5,766 nt of DNA from Microbacterium sp. (GCF_003248605.1 NZ_QFPF01000133.1:1-5766); one strand, 5' to 3'. Positions 1 to 5,766 are shown, numbered from the stretch's first letter. Made by a program: numbers and translations. The notes: generated from the sequence alone by a model not told the origin.

Positions 1-108
1 GTAGAGCAGGATCGTCGAGAGCGTCTCGACGCTCGAGATGAGGACGATGCCCAGGCCCACGCCGAGCGTCGCGACGAAGGCGACGCGGAAGGGGTTCTGG
101 ATCTTCAT
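1..108 (-). CDS. AI-2E family (PerM-like) transporter, N-terminal fragment
   Basis: Partial gene: the ATG lies at 108-106 on the minus strand and the reading frame stays open for 36 codons to the window edge. The product begins MKIQNPFRVAFVATLGVGLG and continues as a hydrophobic segment (about residues 9-36). This basic-then-hydrophobic start resembles what I know of actinobacterial AI-2E family transporters, polytopic membrane proteins of roughly 350-400 residues that export small molecules or ions; the substrate is rarely known. An AGGAGA ribosome binding site at 118-113, 4 bases before the ATG, supports this start. The gene is divergent from the membrane-protein/thioredoxin pair. Only the first membrane segment is visible, so the family call rests on the N-terminus alone; any other polytopic membrane protein is the alternative. 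The gene itself is well supported by its Shine-Dalgarno sequence and coherent membrane segment. Confidence 0.6.
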   Translation of the reverse strand, partial: MKIQNPFRVAFVATLGVGLGIVLISSVETLSTILLY

Positions 109-112
109 GGGC

Positions 113-118
113 TCTCCT
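113..118 (-). promoter_or_regulatory. Ribosome binding site of the AI-2E-like gene
   Basis: AGGAGA on the minus strand, 4 bases upstream of the ATG at 108-106. It is a near-consensus Shine-Dalgarno sequence and fixes the start of the truncated left-hand gene. Confidence 0.7.
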
Positions 119-151
119 GCCGCCGCTCGAGCCGACGCGAGCGGTGTCGTC

Positions 152-180
152 AGAATACGGCTCCGCGATCGCGAAGCCGC
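152..180 (-). promoter_or_regulatory. Weak candidate promoter for the AI-2E-like gene
   Basis: On the minus strand TATTCT (157-152) fits the actinobacterial TANNNT -10 pattern and lies about 45 bases before the start codon. No good -35 is visible at 16-18 bases; the best is GCGGCT near 180-175, a poor match to TTGACA. It is offered only as the most AT-rich element in this otherwise GC-rich divergent region. Confidence 0.3.
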
Positions 181-197
181 GCGCCACTCGCTCGGGG

Positions 198-225
198 CTG
201 ACATTCAGGTCGTCTTCGGTAGGCT
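198..225 (+). promoter_or_regulatory. Candidate sigma-70-type promoter of the membrane protein/ybbN operon
   Basis: CTGACA at 198-203 matches the TTGACA -35 box at five of six positions. After a 16-base spacer comes TAGGCT at 220-225, which fits the TANNNT -10 form common in actinobacteria. Transcription would start near 232, leaving a leader of about 48 bases before the TTG start at 280. The call comes from consensus matching by eye only. Confidence 0.5.
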
Positions 226-239
226 GGAACGTCCGATTC

Positions 240-259
240 CGCGCCCTACGGGTGGCGCG
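240..259 (+). other. Small inverted repeat in the leader before the TTG start
   Basis: CGCGCC at 240-245 pairs with GGCGCG at 254-259 around an 8-base loop. It would sit in the predicted leader, just upstream of the AAGGAG ribosome binding site at 266-271. Six GC pairs arise easily by chance in DNA of this composition, so a regulatory role is only a possibility. Confidence 0.3.
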
Positions 260-265
260 TCGATG

Positions 266-271
266 AAGGAG
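266..271 (+). promoter_or_regulatory. Strong ribosome binding site that decides the TTG start
   Basis: AAGGAG, 8 bases before the TTG at 280, is close to ideal in sequence and spacing. It is the main reason for accepting the non-ATG start; the TTG also places a hydrophobic membrane segment immediately at the protein's N-terminus. Confidence 0.75.
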
Positions 272-279
272 TTCGATCT

Positions 280-2127
280 TTGCGTTTCGTGTGGGCCGTC
301 GCGGCGTTCGTTCTGGCCGCGCTGCTGATCGTCACCGGCATCGCCCAGAGGACGGTGTTCCTCGGGCCGAGGACGACGGAGGTGGCGGTCTCCGTCGATC
401 AGCCGCTGCCGTTCACGCTGCTCGACGGTGCAGTCCTGGCCAGCATGCCGGGGGCGCAGACCCTGACCGCCGAGGGCGAGGGTGAGCTCTTCGCGGCCTA
501 CGGTCGCACCGCCGATCTGGGCGCCTGGCTCTCCGACGTCGAGTACAACGTCGTGACACTGGATGCCGACGGCGACATCGTCAGCCGTGTCGTCGAGCCC
601 GAGGTTGCAGAAGAATCCGCCGACGCCGCGGAGCAGCCCGCGGAGGGCGAGCAGCCCGCGGAGGGCGCGGACACGGCGCCCGTCAACCGCAACCCCGCGG
701 GGTCCGATCTGTGGCTCGATGAGTTCACCGACACCGACACGCTGACGGCGCGTCTGCAGCTTCCGGCCGACATGAGTGTTCTGCTCGCGGCCGACGGCAC
801 CGCCGCCGCGCCCGGGACGGTCGAGGTGTCGTGGCCGGTGAACAACTCCACCCCGTGGGCGGGTCCGCTCATCGTCGCGGGCGGAATCATGATGGCTCTG
901 GGCGTCTTCCTCTACATCCTCGGCGTGCGGCACGTCCGCCGCTCCCGCGGCCCCCGGCGCAAGGGCCTGCCGCCGCTGCCCGAGACGCAGCCGCTCGAGA
1001 CCATCCCCGACGGCGAGAAGAAGGGCGTCATCACCGCGGCACCCGCCGGACGCCGCGGGATCTCGCGCGGTCGGGCGTTCGTGGCCCTCCCGATCGTGAC
1101 GGTGGCCACGCTCGCCTTCTCGGGATGCTCGGCCGAGGCATGGCCGCAGCTGGGCCCCACGCCCACGCCGAGTCCCACATCCACAGTCCTCGCCGCCGAG
1201 AACCAGCAGCAGCCGGCCGTCACCGAGACCCAGGCTCAGCGCATCCTCACGCGTATCGCGCAGACCGTCGCGGATGCGGACGCGGCGGGAGACGAAGAGC
1301 TCGCCGCCACGCGGCTGGCCGGAGCGGTCCTCGATGAGCGCAAGGCCAACTACACGATCCGAGAGAGCGTGGCAGATCACGCGCCGCTCTCGCCGATCCC
1401 CACCGATCCGCTGCAGATCGTGCTGCCACAGGCGTTCGACGGCTGGCCGCGCACGTTCATGACGGTCGTGGCGGATGACGCCGACGACGCCGCAGCCCCG
1501 ACGATCGCCGTGATGACCCAGGAGGACGCGTGGTCGCCGTACAAGGTGACCTACCTCGCCAACCTCGCCGCGGCGGCCGAGTTCCCCGGTGGGGTCGCAC
1601 CCTCGACCATCGGCGCGACGCTCGTGCCGCCGGACTCCTCCTTCCTCGTCGTTCCTCCCCAGGACATCGCGGCCGCCTACGCCGACGTGCTCAACAACGG
1701 CGAGAACAGTGAGAGCTTCGATCTCTTCCAAGAGGAGGGCGACCAGTTCCGCGTGCGCATCGCGGAGGATCGTCGCAGCAGGCTCGAGACGTTCAACCAG
1801 ACGGGCGCCGAGACGGGCAGCCTCACCTTCTCGTCATCGGCCGGCGCGTACGAGCCGGTGGCACTGGCCACCCTCGAATCCGGGGCGATCGTGGCCGTGA
1901 GCGTCACCGACACCGACACCGTGCGCGCGACCAACAGCGACGCGGTGATCCGTCTCGACGGCAACCCGACCGTGGAGGCCCTCGCGGGTACGAGCACCTC
2001 GCCGGCGGGATTCCAGACCAACTTCTCCGACCAGCTCTTCTTCTATGTGCCCAACCAGGCCGACGGCGGGCAGATCCAACTGCTCGGCTACGCCTCCAAC
2101 ATCCTCAGTGCGGGAGTCATCCAGTGA
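280..2127 (+). CDS. Uncharacterised membrane protein with an internal lipobox-like segment
   Basis: 615 residues; function not recognised. The TTG start is chosen from AAGGAG 8 bases upstream. Visible order: membrane segment at about 3-22; outer loop 23-193 with an acidic Glu/Pro/Ala stretch (about 106-134) holding a duplicated EQPAEG; second membrane segment at about 194-216; Arg/Lys-rich inner stretch (VRHVRRSRGPRRKG, 216-229); third hydrophobic segment at about 266-282 ending FSGC, with Cys283; a Pro/Thr linker (293-301); then about 310 mostly polar residues. By the positive-inside rule both the 23-193 loop and everything after Cys283 should face outside. The last part looks like a lipoprotein: lipobox, linker, soluble domain. 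I recall close homologues being labelled glycosyl transferase, but I see no nucleotide-sugar motif or fold signature here and do not support that name. The stop overlaps the start of the thioredoxin-TPR gene, so the two are probably co-expressed. Gene certain; role unknown. Confidence 0.9.
   Translation: MRFVWAVAAFVLAALLIVTGIAQRTVFLGPRTTEVAVSVDQPLPFTLLDGAVLASMPGAQTLTAEGEGELFAAYGRTADLGAWLSDVEYNVVTLDADGDIVSRVVEPEVAEESADAAEQPAEGEQPAEGADTAPVNRNPAGSDLWLDEFTDTDTLTARLQLPADMSVLLAADGTAAAPGTVEVSWPVNNSTPWAGPLIVAGGIMMALGVFLYILGVRHVRRSRGPRRKGLPPLPETQPLETIPDGEKKGVITAAPAGRRGISRGRAFVALPIVTVATLAFSGCSAEAWPQLGPTPTPSPTSTVLAAENQQQPAVTETQAQRILTRIAQTVADADAAGDEELAATRLAGAVLDERKANYTIRESVADHAPLSPIPTDPLQIVLPQAFDGWPRTFMTVVADDADDAAAPTIAVMTQEDAWSPYKVTYLANLAAAAEFPGGVAPSTIGATLVPPDSSFLVVPPQDIAAAYADVLNNGENSESFDLFQEEGDQFRVRIAEDRRSRLETFNQTGAETGSLTFSSSAGAYEPVALATLESGAIVAVSVTDTDTVRATNSDAVIRLDGNPTVEALAGTSTSPAGFQTNFSDQLFFYVPNQADGGQIQLLGYASNILSAGVIQ
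631..666 (+). repeat. Perfect 18-bp tandem duplication inside the membrane-protein gene
   Basis: The unit GAGCAGCCCGCGGAGGGC occurs twice back to back (631-648 and 649-666) with no mismatch. It keeps the frame and encodes EQPAEG twice (residues 118-129) in the acidic, probably disordered part of the outer loop. Identity at all 18 positions, including silent ones, suggests recent slippage. Confidence 0.85.
1072..1128 (+). other. Internal lipobox-like segment of the membrane protein
   Basis: Codons 265-283 encode a hydrophobic run preceded by basic residues (RRGISRGR) and ending L-A-F-S-G-C-S, with the cysteine at 1126-1128. This has the n-region, h-region and lipobox layout of a lipoprotein signal, although it lies 265 residues into the protein. 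The -3 residue is Phe (Leu is usual), with Ser at -2 and Gly at -1 acceptable. It may be cleaved and lipidated, or simply be a third membrane helix. Confidence 0.5.
2112..2116 (+). promoter_or_regulatory. Ribosome binding site of the thioredoxin-TPR gene
   Basis: GGGAG lies 7 bases before the GTG at 2124, inside the last codons of the upstream gene. It supports the GTG that makes a 4-base GTGA overlap. A rival GGAG at 2145-2148 precedes an in-frame ATG at 2154, so the start is not fully settled. Confidence 0.55.
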
Positions 2128-3092
2128 GTCAGAATGCCGCCCCCGGAGCCGTCATGCGCGGCGCCGTAGACCTGTCCACCCTGCGCAACCGTCCGCAGCA
2201 GCCGGCATCTCCCACGGCGGGTGCCGCCGAGGCCGCACCCGCTCCCGCGGCAACAGACGCCCCCCGCGTGCCGTCCCTCGTGCTGGATGTCACCGATGCG
2301 ACCTTCCCCGCGATCCTCGAGCTCTCGCAGCGCGTGCCGGTCGTCGTCGACCTGTGGGCGGAGTGGTGCGGCCCGTGCAAGCAGCTCAGCCCGGCGCTCG
2401 AGCGAGTCGTCACCGAGCTCGCCGGTCGGGTCGTGCTCGCGAAGGTCGACGTCGACGCCAACCCGCAGCTCGCCCAGGCATTCCGTGCGCAGTCGATCCC
2501 CATGGTGGTCGCGCTGGTGGGCGGACAGCCGGTGCCGCTGTTCACCGGTGCCGTGCCCGAACAGCAGGTGCGGGAGGTCTTCGCCCAGTTGCTCCAAGTC
2601 GCGGCGCAGAACGGGGTGACCGGCACGGTTCAGGTCGAGGGTGCGCCGGAGGACACCGGCGAAGAGTCCGAGCCGCCGATGCCGCCGCTGCACGCCGAGG
2701 CGTTCGCGGCGATCGAAGAGGGGGACTACGCGCGAGCGATCGTTGCGTACGAGAAGGCCCTCGCGGAGAACCCCCGCGATGACGAGGCCCGCGCAGGCCT
2801 CGGGCAGGTGCGTCTGCTCGACCGGGTGCAGGGGGTCGACCTGCAGCAGGCGCGGCAGGCCGCGGCCGCGGCCCCGCTCGAGGTCGAACCGCAGTTCGTC
2901 GTCGCCGATCTGGATGTCGCCGGCGGTCACGTCGAGGACGCCTTCGGCCGGCTGCTGGAGCTGTTCGCCGCGCTCGCCCCCGAAGAGCGGGGCGTCGTGC
3001 GCGAGCGTCTGCTCGAACTGTTCGGCGTTGTCGGCGACGCCGACCCACGGGTGCTCCAGGCGCGGACGCGACTGGCTTCGCTTCTGTTCTGA
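2124..3092 (+). CDS. ybbN: Thioredoxin-TPR protein, YbbN/CnoX family co-chaperone
   Basis: 322 residues from GTG. Probably a cytosolic thiol-active holdase and co-chaperone; there is no signal peptide. After a Pro/Ala-rich N-terminus (about 22-48) comes a thioredoxin fold (about 51-160) with DLWAEWCGPCKQLSP, active-site Cys82 and Cys85, the KVDVDANPQLAQAF segment, and the cis-proline loop SIPM (Pro126). An acidic linker (170-187) leads to a TPR at about 190-223 (EAFAAIEEGDYARAIVAYEK) and a second helical repeat region (about 255-320, ADLDVAGGHVEDAF). This order and length match YbbN/CnoX. Escherichia coli CnoX lacks a working CXXC, while the Caulobacter protein keeps one; this copy has the full WCGPC and so may also reduce or swap disulfides. 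It overlaps the preceding gene by GTGA (2124-2127), suggesting translational coupling. ATG at 2154 (residue 11) is an alternative start. The family is clear; clients and activity are inferred. Confidence 0.9.
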   Translation: MSQNAAPGAVMRGAVDLSTLRNRPQQPASPTAGAAEAAPAPAATDAPRVPSLVLDVTDATFPAILELSQRVPVVVDLWAEWCGPCKQLSPALERVVTELAGRVVLAKVDVDANPQLAQAFRAQSIPMVVALVGGQPVPLFTGAVPEQQVREVFAQLLQVAAQNGVTGTVQVEGAPEDTGEESEPPMPPLHAEAFAAIEEGDYARAIVAYEKALAENPRDDEARAGLGQVRLLDRVQGVDLQQARQAAAAAPLEVEPQFVVADLDVAGGHVEDAFGRLLELFAALAPEERGVVRERLLELFGVVGDADPRVLQARTRLASLLF

Positions 3093-3100
3093 ACGCCGAT

Positions 3101-3132
3101 CGATGCGGGGGCGGGTCGGCGCCCCCGCATCG
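3101..3132. terminator. Bidirectional hairpin terminator between convergent genes
   Basis: CGATGCGGGGGCG (3101-3113) is a perfect reverse complement of CGCCCCCGCATCG (3120-3132), giving a 13-bp stem, mostly GC, with a 6-base loop. It occupies 32 of the 42 bases between the stop codons at 3090-3092 (plus) and 3137-3135 (minus), so it can serve both transcripts. Neither side has a run of T, as is common for actinobacterial hairpins, so it could instead act as a 3' stabilising structure. Confidence 0.8.
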
Positions 3133-3134
3133 TG

Positions 3135-5327
3135 TCAGCCCTGCGTCGGGGAAGGCACGTGCGCCTCGGGTGCGTGGCGCAGCCACAGCACGCCGAGCGG
3201 CGGCAGAACGAGGGATGCCCGGGCCCGGGCGTCCGAGCCGCGATCGCTCGCGTGCACCATGCCCAGGTTGCCCACTCCCGACCCGCCGAACTCCGCCGCG
3301 TCGGAGTTGAGGATCTCCTCCCAGACGCCGCGCTCGGGCATGTCGAGTTCGAAGCCGTGCACGGGAACGCCGGAGAAGTTGCAGATGACGGCGACCGTGT
3401 TGCCGTGCCCGTCCCGCCGGGCGAACGCGACGACATTGGGGTTGTGGTGCGGGCCCCAGATCCTCGAGAACGCGGAGCCGTCGCCATCGCGCGCCCACAG
3501 CGGGGCGTTGTCGCGGTAGACGGCGTTGAGGTTCGACACGAACGCCTGCAACTGCGCGTGCGAGGGCTGGTCCAGCATCCACCAATCCAGGCCCCGGCCC
3601 TCGGACCACTCGGAGAGCTGACCGAACTCCTGGCCCATGAACAGCAGCTGCTTGCCCGGGTGGCCCCACTGGAAGGCGAGGAAGGCACGGGCGTTGGCGA
3701 GCTTCTGCCAGTGGTCACCCGGCATGCGTGCGAGGAGGGACCCCTTGCCGTGCACGACCTCGTCGTGGCTGATGGGCAGCATGTACTTCTCGCTGAAGGA
3801 GTACACGAACGTGAACGTGATCTCGCCCTCGTGGTGCGCCCGGTACATGGGGTCCCGCCCGAAGTACACGAGCGAGTCGTTCATCCAGCCCATGTTCCAC
3901 TTGAAGCCGAAGCCCAGGCCCGCGTGGTCGGTGGGCGCTGTCACGCCGGGGAAGCTCGTGGACTCCTCCGCGATCATCGCGATCCCCGGGTAACGCTTGT
4001 ACGCGGTGGCGTTGACCTCCTGCAAGAAGGAGATCGCCTCGAGGTTCTCACGCCCGCCGTGCACGTTGGGAACCCAGTCGCCCTCCTCCCTCGAGTAGTC
4101 CAGGTAGAGCATCGAGGCGACCGCATCGACGCGCAGTCCGTCGACGTGGAACTCCTCGAACCAGTACAGGGCGTTCGCGACGAGGAAGTTGCGCACCTCG
4201 CGCCGGCCATAGTCGAAGATGTAGGTGCCCCAGTCGCGGTGTTCTCCGCGGCGGGGATCGGGGTGCTCGTACAGCGCCTGCCCGTCGAAGCGGGCCAGCG
4301 CGAAATCGTCCTTGGGAAAGTGTCCCGGCACCCAGTCCATGATCACGCCGATGCCGGCCTGGTGCAGGCGATCGATCAGGTGACGCAGGTCGTCGGGGGT
4401 GCCGTAGCGGCTCGTGGGGGCGTAATAGCCCGTGACCTGGTAGCCCCACGATCCGCCGAAGGGATGCTCGGCGAGGGGGAGGAATTCGACGTGGGTGAAT
4501 CCGAGGGACTGCACGTGGCCGATCAGCTGGTCGGCGGCATCCCGGTACGACAGGCCCGGCCGCCACGACCCCAGGTGCACCTCGTACACAGACATGGGGC
4601 GGTGCTGCGGGTTGACGCGCGCGCGGGCGGTCATCCACGCGTCGTCGCCCCACGCATGGCGGGCCTTGGTGACCACGGAGGCCGTCGCCGGCGGCACCTC
4701 GGCCCAGCGCGCCATCGGGTCGGCCTTGGTCACCCACGGACCCTGTTTGGTGAGCAGTTCGAACTTGTATGCGGAGCCCTCTCCGACGCCGGGGACGAAG
4801 AGCTCCCACACGCCGCTCGAGCCCATCGACCGCATGGGGTGGCCCTGGCCGTCCCAGCTGTTGAAATCGCCGACCACGCGCACCGCGCGCGCATCCGGAG
4901 CCCACACGGTGAACGCGGTGCCCTGAACGCCCTGGAGAACCCGGAGGTGCGCACCCATCACGCGCCATAGCTCCTCGTGTCGGCCCTCGGCGATCAGGTG
5001 CAGGTCGAGTTCGCCGATCGCGGGCGCGAAGCGGTACGGGTCCTCGGCGCTCCACACCGGCGCGCCCTCGTACGTCGCATCGATGCGATACGGCCGCATG
5101 GGCCCGCGGTGCGCGCCCTCCCACACCCCGCTGCGCACGTGACGCAGAGTCACGGCGCTGTCGTCGTCCAGAACGACCGTCACGGTCTCCGCGAGAGGCC
5201 GGCGAACGCGGATCGTCGTCGAGACGGTGCCCCGGTCATCCGTCACGGAGTGGGCGCCGAGCACCCCGTGGGGGGCGTAGTGCGACCCGGTGGCCACCAG
5301 GTCGATGTCTTCGTCGGTCACGGTCAT
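3135..5327 (-). CDS. glgB: 1,4-alpha-glucan branching enzyme GlgB
   Basis: 730 residues, full length for the actinobacterial form. It cuts an alpha-1,4-glucan chain and rejoins it by an alpha-1,6 bond, acting in the cytosol on glycogen or alpha-glucan. Domains in order: N1 beta domain (about 15-105), CBM48-like N2 (about 130-220, with FTVWAPDARAVRVVGDFNSW), GH13 barrel (about 245-620), and C-terminal beta domain (about 628-718). Motifs seen: DWVPGHF (331-337), nucleophile Asp401 in GLRVDAV, acid/base Glu454 in IAEEST, and Asp522 in ISHDEVVHGK. Their spacing (53 and 68 residues) equals that of Asp405, Glu458 and Asp526 in E. coli GlgB. The ATG at 5327-5325 is chosen because GAGGAG lies 6 bases upstream and the product then starts MTVTDEDIDLVATGSHYAPH; the longer in-frame start at 5408 adds 27 residues lying inside the glgE coding end. 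It overlaps the glgE stop by ATGA, so the two are probably co-transcribed. Confidence 0.97.
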   Translation of the reverse strand: MTVTDEDIDLVATGSHYAPHGVLGAHSVTDDRGTVSTTIRVRRPLAETVTVVLDDDSAVTLRHVRSGVWEGAHRGPMRPYRIDATYEGAPVWSAEDPYRFAPAIGELDLHLIAEGRHEELWRVMGAHLRVLQGVQGTAFTVWAPDARAVRVVGDFNSWDGQGHPMRSMGSSGVWELFVPGVGEGSAYKFELLTKQGPWVTKADPMARWAEVPPATASVVTKARHAWGDDAWMTARARVNPQHRPMSVYEVHLGSWRPGLSYRDAADQLIGHVQSLGFTHVEFLPLAEHPFGGSWGYQVTGYYAPTSRYGTPDDLRHLIDRLHQAGIGVIMDWVPGHFPKDDFALARFDGQALYEHPDPRRGEHRDWGTYIFDYGRREVRNFLVANALYWFEEFHVDGLRVDAVASMLYLDYSREEGDWVPNVHGGRENLEAISFLQEVNATAYKRYPGIAMIAEESTSFPGVTAPTDHAGLGFGFKWNMGWMNDSLVYFGRDPMYRAHHEGEITFTFVYSFSEKYMLPISHDEVVHGKGSLLARMPGDHWQKLANARAFLAFQWGHPGKQLLFMGQEFGQLSEWSEGRGLDWWMLDQPSHAQLQAFVSNLNAVYRDNAPLWARDGDGSAFSRIWGPHHNPNVVAFARRDGHGNTVAVICNFSGVPVHGFELDMPERGVWEEILNSDAAEFGGSGVGNLGMVHASDRGSDARARASLVLPPLGVLWLRHAPEAHVPSPTQG

Positions 5328-5766
5328 CGTGTGCTCCTCACGTGCAGGATGTGCACCGGCTCGACGAAAGCGTCGAGGCGCACATAGTTGTGGTCGCTCC
5401 ACGTCCATACCTCGCCCGTGACGAGGTCTTCGACCTCGAAGGGCTCGCCCGGGGTGACTCCCCAGATGCGGGTGTCGAGATGGATCGTGGTCTCGCGCGC
5501 CGAATGCGGATCGACGTTGGCCACGACCAGGATGGTGTCGGACTCGCCCGTGGGGGAGAGCGCGGCATCGAGGTGCTTGGAGTAGACCAGCACCGCGTCG
5601 TCGTCGCTCCAGTGCGCGCTGAAGTTGCGCAGCTGGCCGAGGGCCGGGTGCGCGCGCCGCACGCGATTGAGCAGACGCAGGTAGGGCGCGAGCGAGTCGC
5701 CGTGCGACTCGGCGGCGTCCCAGTCGCGCAGCTTGTACTCGTACTTCTCGTTGTCGATGTTCTCTT
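5324..5766 (-). CDS. glgE: GlgE, alpha-1,4-glucan:maltose-1-phosphate maltosyltransferase, C-terminal part
   Basis: Partial: 146 residues plus the stop, with the rest beyond the right edge. GlgE moves maltose from alpha-maltose-1-phosphate to the non-reducing end of an alpha-1,4-glucan in the cytosol. The first readable residues, ENIDNEKYEYKLRDW, match the conserved end of the GH13_3 barrel. After them come a helical stretch (SLAPYLRLLNRVRRAHPALG) and the C-terminal beta domain (VLVYSKHLD, ILVVANVDPH, PFEVEDLVTG, NYVRLDAFVEPVHILHV). These resemble GlgE closely, more than trehalose synthase or alpha-amylase, and a glgB directly downstream is the usual actinobacterial arrangement. The catalytic residues are outside the window and cannot be checked. 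The stop TGA at 5326-5324 lies inside the ATGA shared with the glgB start. An internal GTG at 5662 is not a gene start; the frame continues through it to the edge. Confidence 0.93.
   Translation of the reverse strand, partial: ENIDNEKYEYKLRDWDAAESHGDSLAPYLRLLNRVRRAHPALGQLRNFSAHWSDDDAVLVYSKHLDAALSPTGESDTILVVANVDPHSARETTIHLDTRIWGVTPGEPFEVEDLVTGEVWTWSDHNYVRLDAFVEPVHILHVRSTR
5334..5339 (-). promoter_or_regulatory. Ribosome binding site of glgB
   Basis: GAGGAG on the minus strand, 6 bases before the ATG at 5327-5325, lies within the last codons of glgE. It fixes the glgB start at the ATGA overlap in preference to the longer upstream reading. Confidence 0.8.

Noticed and set aside
240..259. Leader inverted repeat as a riboswitch
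   Set aside because: Only six base pairs in a leader of about 48 bases; too small for any known riboswitch fold.
38..328. 96-codon plus-strand frame crossing the left intergenic region
   Set aside because: It begins antisense to the AI-2E-like gene, covers the predicted promoter and runs into the membrane-protein gene in another frame; no ribosome binding site or recognisable product.
205..1731. 508-codon open frame on the minus strand opposite the membrane-protein gene
   Set aside because: The product is Arg/Gly/His-rich low-complexity with no domain or membrane segments, typical of antisense frames in GC-rich DNA; the plus strand has a clear ribosome binding site and a coherent protein.
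280..2127. Naming the membrane protein a glycosyl transferase
   Set aside because: No DXD-type motif in a plausible catalytic fold, no nucleotide-sugar binding pattern and too few membrane helices for a GT-C enzyme are visible; the label I recall for relatives appears unsupported by sequence.
2154..2156. ATG at residue 11 as the start of the thioredoxin-TPR gene
   Set aside because: Possible, with GGAG 5 bases upstream, but the GTG at 2124 has its own GGGAG and gives the common 4-base overlap; kept as an alternative rather than the main call.
2542..3718. Minus-strand frames spanning the ybbN end, the hairpin and the glgB end
   Set aside because: They would read through the convergent terminator and overlap both true genes out of frame, and the products are Arg/Pro/Ser-rich noise.
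3132..4970. 612-codon open frame on the plus strand opposite glgB
   Set aside because: It is antisense to a certain glgB with all catalytic motifs intact. The absence of stops follows from codon bias, and the product resembles no family I know.
5328..5408. Longer N-terminus for GlgB (27 extra residues)
   Set aside because: The extension lies inside the glgE coding end, is Arg-rich and unlike GlgB, and the ATG at 5327 has GAGGAG 6 bases upstream and the usual ATGA coupling.

Overview
The window is high-GC DNA with GTG and TTG as well as ATG starts, tight gene packing and a glgE-glgB pair. This points to an actinobacterium, most likely Microbacteriaceae and close to Microbacterium. That placement comes from protein flavour and gene order as I recognise them; no search was run.

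Layout from left to right. (1) 1-108, minus strand: the first 36 codons of a membrane protein, probably an AI-2E family (PerM-like) transporter, running off the left edge. (2) 109-279: a divergent intergenic region with one fair promoter for the plus-strand pair and one weak candidate for the minus gene. (3) 280-2127, plus: a 615-residue envelope protein I cannot name, with two ordinary membrane segments, then a third hydrophobic segment ending in a lipobox-like F-S-G-C and a large, probably extracytoplasmic C-terminal region. (4) 2124-3092, plus: a thioredoxin-TPR protein of the YbbN/CnoX family with an intact WCGPC active site, overlapping the previous gene by 4 bases. (5) 3093-3134: a 42-base convergent gap almost filled by a 13-bp perfect hairpin. 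(6) 3135-5327, minus: complete glycogen branching enzyme GlgB. (7) 5324-5766, minus: the C-terminal 146 residues of GlgE, maltose-1-phosphate maltosyltransferase, overlapping glgB by an ATGA.

Two functional units meet tail to tail. On the minus strand, GlgE extends alpha-1,4-glucan chains from maltose-1-phosphate and GlgB adds alpha-1,6 branches; the overlap indicates co-transcription and coupled synthesis. On the plus strand, an uncharacterised membrane/lipoprotein-like protein is co-expressed with a cytosolic redox co-chaperone. This second pair is the least explained part of the window: the pairing hints at a link between envelope protein quality and thiol chaperoning, but the sequence alone does not show one. 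I see no mobile element, CRISPR array, tRNA or rRNA, or obvious horizontally acquired segment.
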